Assembly (NCBI GenBank): GCA_031283515.1
Contig: JAITBS010000416.1
Location: 1-13,744 of the forward strand
Direction of reading: 5' to 3'
DNA length: 13,744 nt
Source of the DNA: Planctomycetaceae bacterium
GTDB taxonomy: Bacteria; Planctomycetota; Planctomycetia; Pirellulales; Thermoguttaceae
In this document: in pieces, positions 6,372-13,460 of the stretch
Numbering within the stretch: position 1 is the first letter of the stretch
Layout of the letters: the number at the start of each line of letters is the position of its first letter
Made by a program: the position numbers and the translations under genes
The notes under the pieces: model-generated
The model's database searches: none
The model's input: only the letters and a program-made list of their open reading frames with translations
Told to the model about the DNA's origin: nothing

Positions 6372-7635
6372 ATGGAAAATGTAATGAAATGTCTGATTGT
6401 GTTTTTGGGGATTTTTTGGGTGAAAATCCCGTTGTTAAAATGGGCAGACCAGGAAAAGCAGGGGGGGGGGGGCACTCTATAGAGGGAAGTGTTCGCATTC
6501 TAAACGCTTTCCTGTAAACTTCTCTCAACTTCTTCGATCCACTTCATTCGGCTTTACGTTAGTCGAACTTCTTGTGGTCATTGCAATTATCGGCGTGTTA
6601 ATCGCCCTTCTGTTACCAGCAGTTCAAGCAGCACGAGAAGCCGCAAGGCGAATGCCGTGTACCAATCATCTTAAACAAATTGGTATTGCTCTACACAATT
6701 ACCATGATTTAAATGATGCTTTTCCACCAACCAGAACAGGTTGGGACGATAATACAGGAGGTAATGGAAACCACAGTGGAACCAGTTATATTGTTCCACT
6801 TCTTCCCTTTTTGGAACAACAAGCAGCGTATGAAGAAATTGCAGCCCAACGTTTCCGTCCCGGATATTCGACTGGTTATACAGAGTACAACGTATTGAAT
6901 TGTTCTACTCTTGGTTGTCCTTCTGATCCTGGTTTTAAAGCACCGCGTCATATTGGCGTTACAAGTACAACACCAGGACGTCAACGTTGTTGTTATGTTG
7001 GTTCGGGTGGCGATACCTGTGCTCATTCGGAAAGTGCTCAAACAACACGAGGATTTTTTCTCGGTGGAACAGGCAACATTGGTTATTCAACTCGAAAACT
7101 TCTTTGTACTTCATTTCAGATGATTACAGATGGAACATCCAACACTATTGCTGTAGCGGAAACAGCTGCTTCCGCACAGGATAGTGATACAAACAGAAAA
7201 TCCGGTGTCCAAGCAGTAGCCAATGCAGGTTATCAGACACCGCAAAACTGTTTGAATGCAGTTCCTTATGGTTCTGTTGTTACGAATCCAGCAGGTACGA
7301 ATGGGCGTGGTGTTAATTATGCCGATGGACGCCCTGGAATTATGTATTTCCAAACGATTATGCCGCCAAATTCACCGAATTGTAATTCCAATGCAACAAG
7401 TGTTGGACACCCCGGTTTCGCCCCGATGAACATGAGTACAACAAGTTACCATTCCGGCGGAGTCAATGGTCTTTATGTGGATGCGTCTGTTCATTTTATT
7501 TCCGATACAATTAATTGTGGTTCGATGAGTGGCGTTGCGGCAATCACACCTGCAAACGAACCTAAAGGAGCAAGTCCTTATGGTATCTGGGGAGCTCTCG
7601 GTTCTATTACTGGCGGTGAAAGTCAATCACCTTAG
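6372..7635 (+). CDS. DUF1559 pseudopilin-like secreted protein, off-frame through a G12 tract
   Basis: Member of the planctomycete DUF1559 (SBP_bac_10) family. The body reads TSFGFTLVELLVVIAIIGVL and LLPAVQAAREAARR, a type IV prepilin/pseudopilin signal: cleavage expected after Gly, Phe at +1 and Glu at +5. It continues with CTNHLKQIGIALHNYHD, PLLPFLEQQAAYEEI and GTSNTIAVAE, all family landmarks. Near the C-terminus an H-X9-D motif is present, but with Ala instead of the usual Gly after the Asp. The ribosome binding site and ATG at 6372 start a leader (MENVMKCLIVFLGIFW...) that reaches the G-run at 6461-6472. With 12 G this frame ends after 36 residues at 6480-6482. With 11 G it would run on as one 420-aa protein with a 60-residue leader. 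No ATG, GTG or TTG lies in the body frame between its upstream stop (6436-6438) and the GTG at 6574, which sits inside the pilin motif and cannot be the true start. The gene as written is therefore OFF, phase-variable or missequenced. Confidence 0.88.
6461..6472 (+). repeat. Homopolymeric G12 tract (candidate contingency repeat)
   Basis: Twelve consecutive G residues in a roughly 40% GC window. They lie exactly where the leader frame (start 6372) and the pseudopilin frame must join. Loss of one G, or gain of two, restores a continuous frame. Long G-runs are classic sites of slipped-strand mispairing, and also of base-calling errors. Confidence 0.9.
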
Positions 7636-7665
7636 AACCGGATATCTCATCATCGTAATACTTTG

Positions 7666-7687
7666 GTAATATTTCAACAGAATTTTT
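7666..7687 (-). repeat. 17-bp motif family, inverted copy
   Basis: Read on the minus strand, this 22-bp segment matches 8442-8463 at 20 of 22 positions, with CTG TTG in place of CCG CTG. It lies 31 bp after the DUF1559 stop codon. With the direct copy ending at 7794 it forms an inverted pair enclosing the hairpin terminator at 7713-7748. Confidence 0.7.
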
Positions 7688-7712
7688 ATTTGAATTGTCG
7701 TGTAATCAAATG

Positions 7713-7748
7713 GTAGGCGATATTTCGTCGAAGAGTCGCCTACTTTTT
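7713..7748 (+). terminator. Rho-independent terminator after the DUF1559 gene
   Basis: GTAGGCGA (7713-7720) pairs perfectly with TCGCCTAC (7736-7743) and is followed by TTTTT (7744-7748). The 15-nt loop contains a small TTCGTCGAA inner palindrome. It sits 78 bp after the stop. The 5' arm and loop resemble the tip of the inverted-repeat element at 1647. Confidence 0.75.
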
Positions 7749-7777
7749 AATGTCCGAACCTAAACGAATTGACAAAA

Positions 7778-7794
7778 CTCCGCTGAAATATTAC
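7778..7794 (+). repeat. 17-bp intergenic repeat motif, copy 2
   Basis: CTCCGCTGAAATATTAC, one base different from copies 1 and 3. It is preceded by TTGACA at 7769-7774. It lies between the DUF1559 terminator and the small lipoprotein gene. The spacing from TTGACA to any TATAAT-like hexamer is too short for a normal promoter. Confidence 0.8.
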
Positions 7795-7851
7795 GTATTT
7801 CTTAGATTCAAATTGAATTTCAAAAACATCTTAAATATTTAAGGAGAGAAT

Positions 7852-8370
7852 ATGTATCAAAAATTTCTTGGCATGTGTATTACTTTAATAGCAACAATTA
7901 TCTTGTTTTCTGTTGGTTGCGATCATCCTCCATCTGGATTTCCTGATGTGGTGCCGGTAGTCGTCGAAATCGTTGATAATTCTGTGCCGATTGAGAATGT
8001 CAATGTTGTTTTAACACCGACTACTTCTGTGGAAAATATCGTTTGCGGAGGTAAATCCGACCTAACAGGACGAGTTCCCCTTTTTACTTCGTGGGCTTCG
8101 TATCGAAAATCAGGTGTTCCCAAAGGAGAATACCGGATTACCTTGATTGAAGAAATCAGTGTTCCACAAACAAAAACAATGGAAGAATATAAAGCCATGT
8201 CAGAATCGGAACAATTGGCTTATGATAAAGAACGTACCAAACAGATATTGGCGATTCCACGAAAAATTCCAGCCGAATTGTCTGATGTTATGGAAACACC
8301 GATTATATGGATAGTCGATCCAAAAAACAATGTTAATTTCCGAATCAATGTTGCTGACTATCGAAAATAA
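7852..8370 (+). CDS. Small predicted lipoprotein, transthyretin/carboxypeptidase-regulatory-like
   Basis: A 172-aa protein with a signal peptide ending in a lipobox-like FSVGC (Cys23), so probably lipid-anchored. The following region, VPVVVEIVDNSVPIENVNVVLTP, then GGKSDLTGRVPLFTSWASYRKSGVPKGEYRITL, has the layout of a beta-sandwich like the carboxypeptidase regulatory or transthyretin-like domain. In these domains a 'G.v..........G.Y.v.v' pattern is typical. Small lipoproteins of this kind often accompany DUF1559 genes in planctomycetes; this is from general knowledge of such genomes. AAGGAGAG at 7841-7848 gives a good ribosome binding site for the ATG. The DUF1559 terminator separates it from the gene upstream, so it may have its own promoter or rely on read-through. 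No enzymatic residue pattern is recognised. Confidence 0.78.
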   Translation: MYQKFLGMCITLIATIILFSVGCDHPPSGFPDVVPVVVEIVDNSVPIENVNVVLTPTTSVENIVCGGKSDLTGRVPLFTSWASYRKSGVPKGEYRITLIEEISVPQTKTMEEYKAMSESEQLAYDKERTKQILAIPRKIPAELSDVMETPIIWIVDPKNNVNFRINVADYRK

Positions 8371-8380
8371 ACTCATCAAA

Positions 8381-8401
8381 CATTAAAATTCGGTTTTAAT
8401 G
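8381..8401. terminator. Hairpin between convergent genes, probable bidirectional terminator
   Basis: CATTAAAA (8381-8388), loop TTCGG, TTTTAATG (8394-8401): a perfect 8-bp stem whose arms contain A and T runs. It lies 10 bp after the stop of the plus-strand lipoprotein gene and 75 bp before the end of the minus-strand one. The AT-rich stem is weak, so termination is likely but unproven. Confidence 0.5.
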
Positions 8402-8446
8402 AAATGGGTGAAGAGTTTTGAACGAAAAATCCTGTCAATACAAAAA

Positions 8447-8463
8447 TTCCGCTGAAATATTAC
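8447..8463 (+). repeat. 17-bp intergenic repeat motif, copy 3
   Basis: TTCCGCTGAAATATTAC, identical to 6144-6160. A TGTCAA hexamer (8434-8439), the reverse of the TTGACA near copies 1 and 2, precedes it. It ends 12 bp from the stop codon of the convergent minus-strand lipoprotein gene, so a promoter role at this copy is unlikely. Confidence 0.8.
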
Positions 8464-8475
8464 AGACCCGTTAAA

Positions 8476-9399
8476 TTAAAACACTTTGTCTGGGAACATC
8501 GTTTCTGTTTTATTGAATTGATATCGGGAATCAGTAGGCGGTGGAAGTTGTTGCGGCGGTTCCGGTAAGGGTGTCGGTAGAACCGGCTCCGAACGTAATG
8601 GTTTCGGTTCTACGATTTCTGTTGACGGTACATTTTGAACCAAACGCCGCGTCATCGTATCATTCAATACTATTGTTGAAACAGGACGTTCTATTTTTTC
8701 CTCTGTTTGTTTTTCTATTTTTTTTGTGGGTTGTTCATGTTCAAAACCGACTTGCCTGATGTTGGAAGGAATCGTTTGTTCTGCCAGTTCGCGGTTTGCC
8801 TTCATCAGAATTGAATTGTTTGCCAAAAATTCTTGTACGGCGTTTTCTGTTGCCGGAAGTTCCCGCTTCGCACCTTTGAGAACCGTAACTACCGGTTGTG
8901 AAAGAACTAACGCACGCTCCAACCGGTCATCAAACCGCGTCATCACACACAAATTCTTTTCCTCTCCACCAATCTCATCAAACGGAAGAAAAAAATCATA
9001 ACCATGACCAAGCGGTTTCTTAAACGAATAATGTTTATTAAGCGTTTCCGATTTGAATTGATAAACCTTTAACGGTTTGGCATGAGCAGGGTCTTTTTCG
9101 TTACCGTCAAAAACGAATACGGTCAAATCACCATCAACCTTCACTGCCTGCTTTTTTTTATAATCATTGTAAAAATGAATCCGTCCTGCTATACCACGAA
9201 GGATTTTATTTTCCGGAGTTGTTTGTGCATACGTGTTCCATACGTCAACCATTTTCGTTGGAGTTTTGGCAGAATTTTTTGCCAATGGGTTTTTCGCTTG
9301 CATCCGCTTCACCGCCAGATTCGACTGACAACCAAAAACGAATACAAAAACGAAAATGGTCAATAAAAAATTGATTATTTTAGAACTCGAAATCACCAT
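8476..9399 (-). CDS. Predicted lipoprotein of unknown function, Pro-rich C-terminus
   Basis: A 307-aa protein starting MVISSSKIINFLLTIFVFVFVFGC, a signal peptide with lipobox and Cys24. The middle (about residues 65-165) looks like a folded domain: GIAGRIHFYNDYKKKQAVKVDGDLTVFVFDG and PLGHGYDFFLPFDEIGGEEKNLCVMTRFDD. The first of these resembles a beta-rich binding domain. The last 80 residues are Lys/Glu-rich, then strongly Pro-rich (PLPEPPQQLPPP), as in a wall- or periplasm-spanning tail. I do not recognise a named family; similar lipoproteins are common in planctomycetes. The ATG at 9399 has no clear Shine-Dalgarno sequence. A near-consensus promoter lies about 100 bp upstream. The gene is divergent from the DUF4175-like gene, with 317 bp between the two start codons. 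Confidence 0.8.
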   Translation of the reverse strand: MVISSSKIINFLLTIFVFVFVFGCQSNLAVKRMQAKNPLAKNSAKTPTKMVDVWNTYAQTTPENKILRGIAGRIHFYNDYKKKQAVKVDGDLTVFVFDGNEKDPAHAKPLKVYQFKSETLNKHYSFKKPLGHGYDFFLPFDEIGGEEKNLCVMTRFDDRLERALVLSQPVVTVLKGAKRELPATENAVQEFLANNSILMKANRELAEQTIPSNIRQVGFEHEQPTKKIEKQTEEKIERPVSTIVLNDTMTRRLVQNVPSTEIVEPKPLRSEPVLPTPLPEPPQQLPPPTDSRYQFNKTETMFPDKVF

Positions 9400-9499
9400 T
9401 GCTCACTCACTTCAACAATTTCAATTATTCAATCCGTTCTTGGTTTACAACCATTATCTCAGGTAAATTATGAAAAACACACCAGTTATCAATCCAGAA

Positions 9500-9528
9500 A
9501 CTATAGAAATTCCCTAATTCCCTGTCAA
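9500..9528 (-). promoter_or_regulatory. Sigma-70-type promoter for the minus-strand lipoprotein gene
   Basis: On the minus strand a perfect TTGACA (9528-9523) is followed after 17 bp by TATAGT (9505-9500). Transcription would start near 9493, giving a leader of about 94 nt before the ATG at 9399. It is as close to consensus as the DUF1559 promoter. Confidence 0.7.
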
Positions 9529-9605
9529 GACCAAAATAAAAATGAAAGTAATTTTTATAAAGATACACTGTATATCACAAAATTTATAATTGTCAGGAAT
9601 CAATC

Positions 9606-9634
9606 TTTTCATTTTCCGATAATTGGGTTATACT
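9606..9634 (+). promoter_or_regulatory. Candidate promoter for the DUF4175-like gene
   Basis: TTTTCA (9606-9611), 17 bp, TATACT (9629-9634), giving a start near 9641 and a leader of about 76 nt. An alternative is the perfect TTGACA at 9635-9640, but no good -10 follows at the right distance. Together with the minus-strand promoter at 9500-9528 this makes the 9400-9716 gap a divergent promoter region; nothing else was seen in it. Confidence 0.4.
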
Positions 9635-9701
9635 TTGACAATTGTTTTTGTGTTGCGTGTTTTCATACGTCACGAATTTACACAAACGTTTTTCAAAAAT
9701 T

Positions 9702-9710
9702 GAGAAGGAG
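9702..9710 (+). promoter_or_regulatory. Ribosome binding site deciding the DUF4175-like start
   Basis: AGAAGGAG ends six bases before the ATG at 9717. The frame is open 25 codons further up to 9642, but that extension would overlap the promoter region and has no ribosome binding site. Confidence 0.75.
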
Positions 9711-9716
9711 TTTAAA

Positions 9717-12700
9717 ATGTCACCCGTCGCTCAAGATATTATCAACCGACTCGACCAACTTCGTCAAAAATGGTGGATATTCACACTTCTTAGTTCTGCC
9801 GTTTGGGCAATCAGTGTATCGTTGGCTCTTTTTATGATCTTTGCGTTTATTGACACTTTTGTTCGGTTGCCGCAATCAATGCTCGTTATTGGGTTTACAA
9901 TTTGGCTGGTAACAACAGTTGGTTTGCTCACGTTTGTCATCCGGCGCGTCGTCATCAGTCAACGATCTCTCGAAGGAACCGCCCGTTGTCTCGAAGCAGA
10001 AAACCCAGAATTGGAAAGTTATCTCATCAATCTCGTACAACTTTCCAGTGATACGGAAAATGTTGACCGCGGTTTTTGCCGAGCAGCAGTAGAGCAAGCA
10101 GCAAGAACAGTTAATACGTTTCCGTTTGAATCCGCAACCACTAAGGAAACACGTTTCCGGCGTTTTCTCTATTCACTCCAAACTCCGCGCGATTTTCTCG
10201 AAGCCTGTGTCGGTCTCATTTTGCTAAGCGTTTTGGCAGTCATCGGAAGCTCTGTGTTTCCCAATTGGAGCTCAGCCGCAAACCGTTTGACAAAACCTTG
10301 GGATTTTGTGCCGTCAGTCGGAACCGTTCAAATTGAAGTTAAACCAGGTAACACCGATGTCCTGCTCGGAAATTCCCTTCAAGTTATTGCCGAAACAGAA
10401 GAACCCGTTTCAGAAAAAAACTTCTCCGCAATGTTGTTTCTCAAAGTAGAAGGAAACGAAAAAGAAGAAGGAATGATGATGTTTCCAAACGAAACAATTT
10501 TGAATACCAACAGTAAAAATGATAACAAAACAAAAAATGACAACAAAACAGACAACAAAATAGACAATGCAGCAAAGGAAACGGACAATAAAACAGATAA
10601 CGAAATCGATAATAATCAAACGAAACCGTTACCTAAAAACCGTATCAGAAAATCGTATTCTGTCACTATTCCGGTTATCGGTAAACCGACCGAATATCGA
10701 GTAGAAGTGGGCGATTCGCAAAGCCCGAAGTTCAAAATTGGTGTTTTGGAAAAACCAACGGTAGCCGATGCGGAAGTTGTTTACACTTATCCCGCTTACA
10801 TGAAACGTCCGCCACACACTGTTAAACTTCAAACACCAGACCTTAACGCTCCGCAGTACTCCTCCGCAGAACTCCGTGTTCGCTCTACTGTTCCGATTAC
10901 TTCAGGACGACTCGATTGGGACGGCGGCGGTGCCGTCGGAACCGTACAAGATAACGGTAATTCTCTTTATGCCAAAATTGATTTGATTCGGTCCATGTCT
11001 TACAAAATCCGTTTGCAAAAAGATGCTTTTGAGGATTCGGTTCCTCGTATGAACAGTGTTCGGGTTGATCCTGATCGTGTTCCGGGAGTTGAAATGCTCC
11101 GACCAACAGGCGATGTAACTATCGGAATTGGTCAAAGTGTTCCTATCGCAGTCAAACTAACCGATGATTTCGGAATTTCCGCCGCATGGATTGAAACAAA
11201 AATTAAGAATAACTCAAAAGACGAAGACGAAACCGCTGAAAAAACAACCGAAAAAACAACTGAAAAAACAACCCCCGCAGTAACCAAAGAGACCACTGAA
11301 AAAATTCATCGCTGGGCAATTGACGACAAAAATCCGGCAACACTTCTCGATCTGGAACATATTTTGACAGTTACGGACAAGATGGTTAAATCGGGTCAAA
11401 CGTTAATGGTTCGGGTTGTTGCGTTGGACAATCGTATTTACCGTAATACGACGTGGGGACTTGATCTCAAACCTCAGGAAACTGCCGGACCTTGGCGTCT
11501 GATCAAAACAATCAATCAAGACGAAGCTGTCAAAGAAACAACCGAACAACTTAATACCTTGCGGGATTTGTTGCGGAAATTGATGGAAAAACAAATCCGT
11601 AACCGTGTACGAACCGGTCAGATCACCGAAAAACAAACCCTCGACGAACGCACCGCACTTGCCGGCGAAAACCGAACAATTCAAATTGAAATTCAAAAAG
11701 AAGGAATTCAAATCGTTAAATCAATTCCTGCTGATAGCCGGACGGAGGATTTGATGATTAAACGCGACTTAAATAAACTGACGTTTGGGGCAATGACTAA
11801 AGCAGTTGAACAAGCCGATACAATTACCAAATTGACGGCGGTAGAAACTTTTGATGTTCCTTCAAGGGAATTGAACGAGTTACAAGGTCAGATTGCCGAT
11901 GCGTTACGGAATATGATTGGAATTGCGCGGGCTGCCGAAACCAAAGCCCTTGAAGAAATGGGACACCGTAACGAAGATGATTTACCGGATGATGTTCGCA
12001 AAAAGATGGAGGCACTGAAAAAAGCAGCGGACGAAGCAGTTGAAGCTCAACGGAAAGTTGTCGAAGCCGCCAAAAATCTGAACAAGGAAAATGTTGAAGA
12101 TTTTTCCGAAGAAGAAGAACAACTCGTCAAACAACTTCAGGCAGCAGAAGATGCTTGGGAAAAATTTCTCAACGAACTCAATTCCGATTTGAGTAAATTA
12201 CCATTTCAGGATTTTTCCAATGCGTCCTTACTTCAGGAAATGGTAGAAATTCAAACGGAAATTCTGAAAAAGAATGGAGAGAAAGGTGATCTTGACAAAT
12301 GTACAGATATTGCGGTGCCATTGGAGCAACTCGGAACTGAAATGGCGGAAGAAATTACGTCGAACATGGAAAAATGGTTGCCGGACACTGCGGATCGGGA
12401 ACGTTGGTCTCAGGAAGAAACTGTCAACGATGACGAAAAAGAAGCACCGATGGCGGAGTTACCGCTTGAACTTGAAGACCTGATTGGTGAATTGATGGAA
12501 GAAGAGGAAGATTTGTTTGAGGAAATGGAAGATCTTTCGTCAAGTATGATTGATTCACTTGACAAGGGAGCGGGTTGGGATGCGTTGGATGGTCCGATTT
12601 CAAATAATTCTGCTAAAGGAGTAACGGGAAACCGGTTGCCGAACACAAATGAGATTGCTGGTCGTTCCGGTGAGGGACGTCAGGGAAAATCCGGCGGTGA

Positions 12701-13265
12701 ATTTGTTGGAGAAGAAGCTGTTGGAAAGGGCGGACGCAATACGCCGACTCGTTTAACGCCTGATCCTTATATGAAGGGACAAATCAAAGATCATAGCCGT
12801 GATGCAGTTGGCGGGGCAACCGGCGGCGGAAAAGAAGCAGGTGAAACTGGGGAAGGTCTTGAAGGTCCGCAGGCACGAAATCGCGGTGATAGGGAACGCA
12901 ATCGATTACCCGGCAAGCAAGCCGATTTACGAAACCGTGCTGAAGGAATCGACTTAAATCACATGCGGGTTATGGGGTATCACAACACCGATCTTGAAAA
13001 AATGAAAGAGGTTATGTCGCAAGTGGAAATTGATTTACGCGGCGGACGTTACCAAAACGCTCAGCGTCAACGGCGTATTTTGCTGGATTCCGCAGACGAT
13101 GCCAAAAAACATCTCGGCGGGGAGTTTTTTGTTAAAGAAGATAAAACGGTCAATCTCCCAACGAATATTCAAGAGCAACTGGTTTCTGGTAATGATGATC
13201 CTTCTCCTGCGGGTTGGGAATCCGTCAACAAAGAGTATTTCCGCAAACTGTCCGAAGGAAATTAA
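9717..13265 (+). CDS. Large DUF4175-like membrane protein
   Basis: An 1182-aa protein with two N-terminal membrane helices (about residues 19-46 and 54-76) and a third at about 159-181. Then comes a long extracytoplasmic part beginning WDFVPSVGTVQIEVKPGNTDVLLGNSLQVIAETE, which looks like Ig-like beta domains. Residues 640-870 are charged and helical, probably coiled-coil. An acidic stretch (about 914-945, LEDLIGELMEEEEDLFEEMEDL) follows, then a Gly-rich, disordered tract (about 960-1065). The end is a conserved-looking helical segment finishing YFRKLSEGN. This architecture matches the DUF4175 proteins of planctomycetes and relatives, which often sit beside MoxR-ATPase, DUF58 and von Willebrand genes; none of these is next to it here. 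Its function is unknown. Two low-complexity inserts (about 264-303, KNDNKT-like; about 505-520, EKTTEKTT) look like recent expansions. The start at 9717 is set by the ribosome binding site. Membership is judged from architecture only. Confidence 0.75.
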   Translation: MSPVAQDIINRLDQLRQKWWIFTLLSSAVWAISVSLALFMIFAFIDTFVRLPQSMLVIGFTIWLVTTVGLLTFVIRRVVISQRSLEGTARCLEAENPELESYLINLVQLSSDTENVDRGFCRAAVEQAARTVNTFPFESATTKETRFRRFLYSLQTPRDFLEACVGLILLSVLAVIGSSVFPNWSSAANRLTKPWDFVPSVGTVQIEVKPGNTDVLLGNSLQVIAETEEPVSEKNFSAMLFLKVEGNEKEEGMMMFPNETILNTNSKNDNKTKNDNKTDNKIDNAAKETDNKTDNEIDNNQTKPLPKNRIRKSYSVTIPVIGKPTEYRVEVGDSQSPKFKIGVLEKPTVADAEVVYTYPAYMKRPPHTVKLQTPDLNAPQYSSAELRVRSTVPITSGRLDWDGGGAVGTVQDNGNSLYAKIDLIRSMSYKIRLQKDAFEDSVPRMNSVRVDPDRVPGVEMLRPTGDVTIGIGQSVPIAVKLTDDFGISAAWIETKIKNNSKDEDETAEKTTEKTTEKTTPAVTKETTEKIHRWAIDDKNPATLLDLEHILTVTDKMVKSGQTLMVRVVALDNRIYRNTTWGLDLKPQETAGPWRLIKTINQDEAVKETTEQLNTLRDLLRKLMEKQIRNRVRTGQITEKQTLDERTALAGENRTIQIEIQKEGIQIVKSIPADSRTEDLMIKRDLNKLTFGAMTKAVEQADTITKLTAVETFDVPSRELNELQGQIADALRNMIGIARAAETKALEEMGHRNEDDLPDDVRKKMEALKKAADEAVEAQRKVVEAAKNLNKENVEDFSEEEEQLVKQLQAAEDAWEKFLNELNSDLSKLPFQDFSNASLLQEMVEIQTEILKKNGEKGDLDKCTDIAVPLEQLGTEMAEEITSNMEKWLPDTADRERWSQEETVNDDEKEAPMAELPLELEDLIGELMEEEEDLFEEMEDLSSSMIDSLDKGAGWDALDGPISNNSAKGVTGNRLPNTNEIAGRSGEGRQGKSGGEFVGEEAVGKGGRNTPTRLTPDPYMKGQIKDHSRDAVGGATGGGKEAGETGEGLEGPQARNRGDRERNRLPGKQADLRNRAEGIDLNHMRVMGYHNTDLEKMKEVMSQVEIDLRGGRYQNAQRQRRILLDSADDAKKHLGGEFFVKEDKTVNLPTNIQEQLVSGNDDPSPAGWESVNKEYFRKLSEGN
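10510..10625 (+). repeat. Low-complexity Asn/Asp/Lys/Thr tract inside the DUF4175-like gene
   Basis: Irregular repeats of GACAACAAAACA/GATAACAAAACA-like 12-mers encode NDNKTKNDNKTDNKIDN and TDNKTDNEIDNN. Base composition is A-rich, unlike the rest of the gene. It interrupts the segment between the first beta-rich region and a following SVTIPVIGKPTEYRVEV strand-like stretch, so it is probably a flexible loop. Confidence 0.75.
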
Positions 13266-13272
13266 AGAGTTC

Positions 13273-13310
13273 GCAAGCGGATTACTGTTAATGGCTGTAA
13301 TTCCGCTTGC
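13273..13310 (+). terminator. Strong hairpin right after the DUF4175-like gene
   Basis: GCAAGCGG (13273-13280) and CCGCTTGC (13303-13310) pair perfectly, and ATTAC/GTAAT extend the stem past a single bulged T, leaving a loop of about 11 nt. It starts 8 bp after the stop codon. There is no T-run, so it may end or stabilise the transcript, not act as a canonical intrinsic terminator. Its 5' arm resembles CGCAAGCGGAGTACT in the element at 13612. Confidence 0.55.
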
Positions 13311-13316
13311 AAACCA

Positions 13317-13458
13317 AATATCACGTGATATTCCACAAATATCACGTGATATTTCACCAATATCACGTGATATTTCACCAATATCACGTGATATTTCGCC
13401 AATATCACGTGATATTCCGCCAATATCACGTGATATTTCGCCAATATCACGTGATATT
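13317..13458. repeat. Array of seven 16-bp perfect palindromes with a 21-bp period
   Basis: AATATCACGTGATATT occurs seven times, starting at 13317, 13338, 13359, 13380, 13401, 13422 and 13443. All seven copies are identical. The 5-bp spacers differ: CCACA, TCACC, TCACC, TCGCC, CCGCC, TCGCC. Because 21 is a multiple of three, several frames on both strands stay open as heptapeptide repeats, but none has a credible start or protein character, so I treat the array as non-coding. 21 bp equals two helical turns, so all sites face the same side of the helix. The core TCACGTGA is shared with the ParB site parS, though the outer bases differ. Confidence 0.92.
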
Positions 13459-13460
13459 TC

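Noticed and set aside
6574..7635. GTG at 6574 as the true start of the pseudopilin gene
   Set aside because: It lies inside the LLVV part of the prepilin motif, would delete the cleavage site, and has no ribosome binding site; AAGGAG with ATG at 6372 is far better.
13317..13458. CRISPR array
   Set aside because: Spacers are only 5 bp and near-identical, repeats are 16-bp perfect palindromes, and no cas genes are present.
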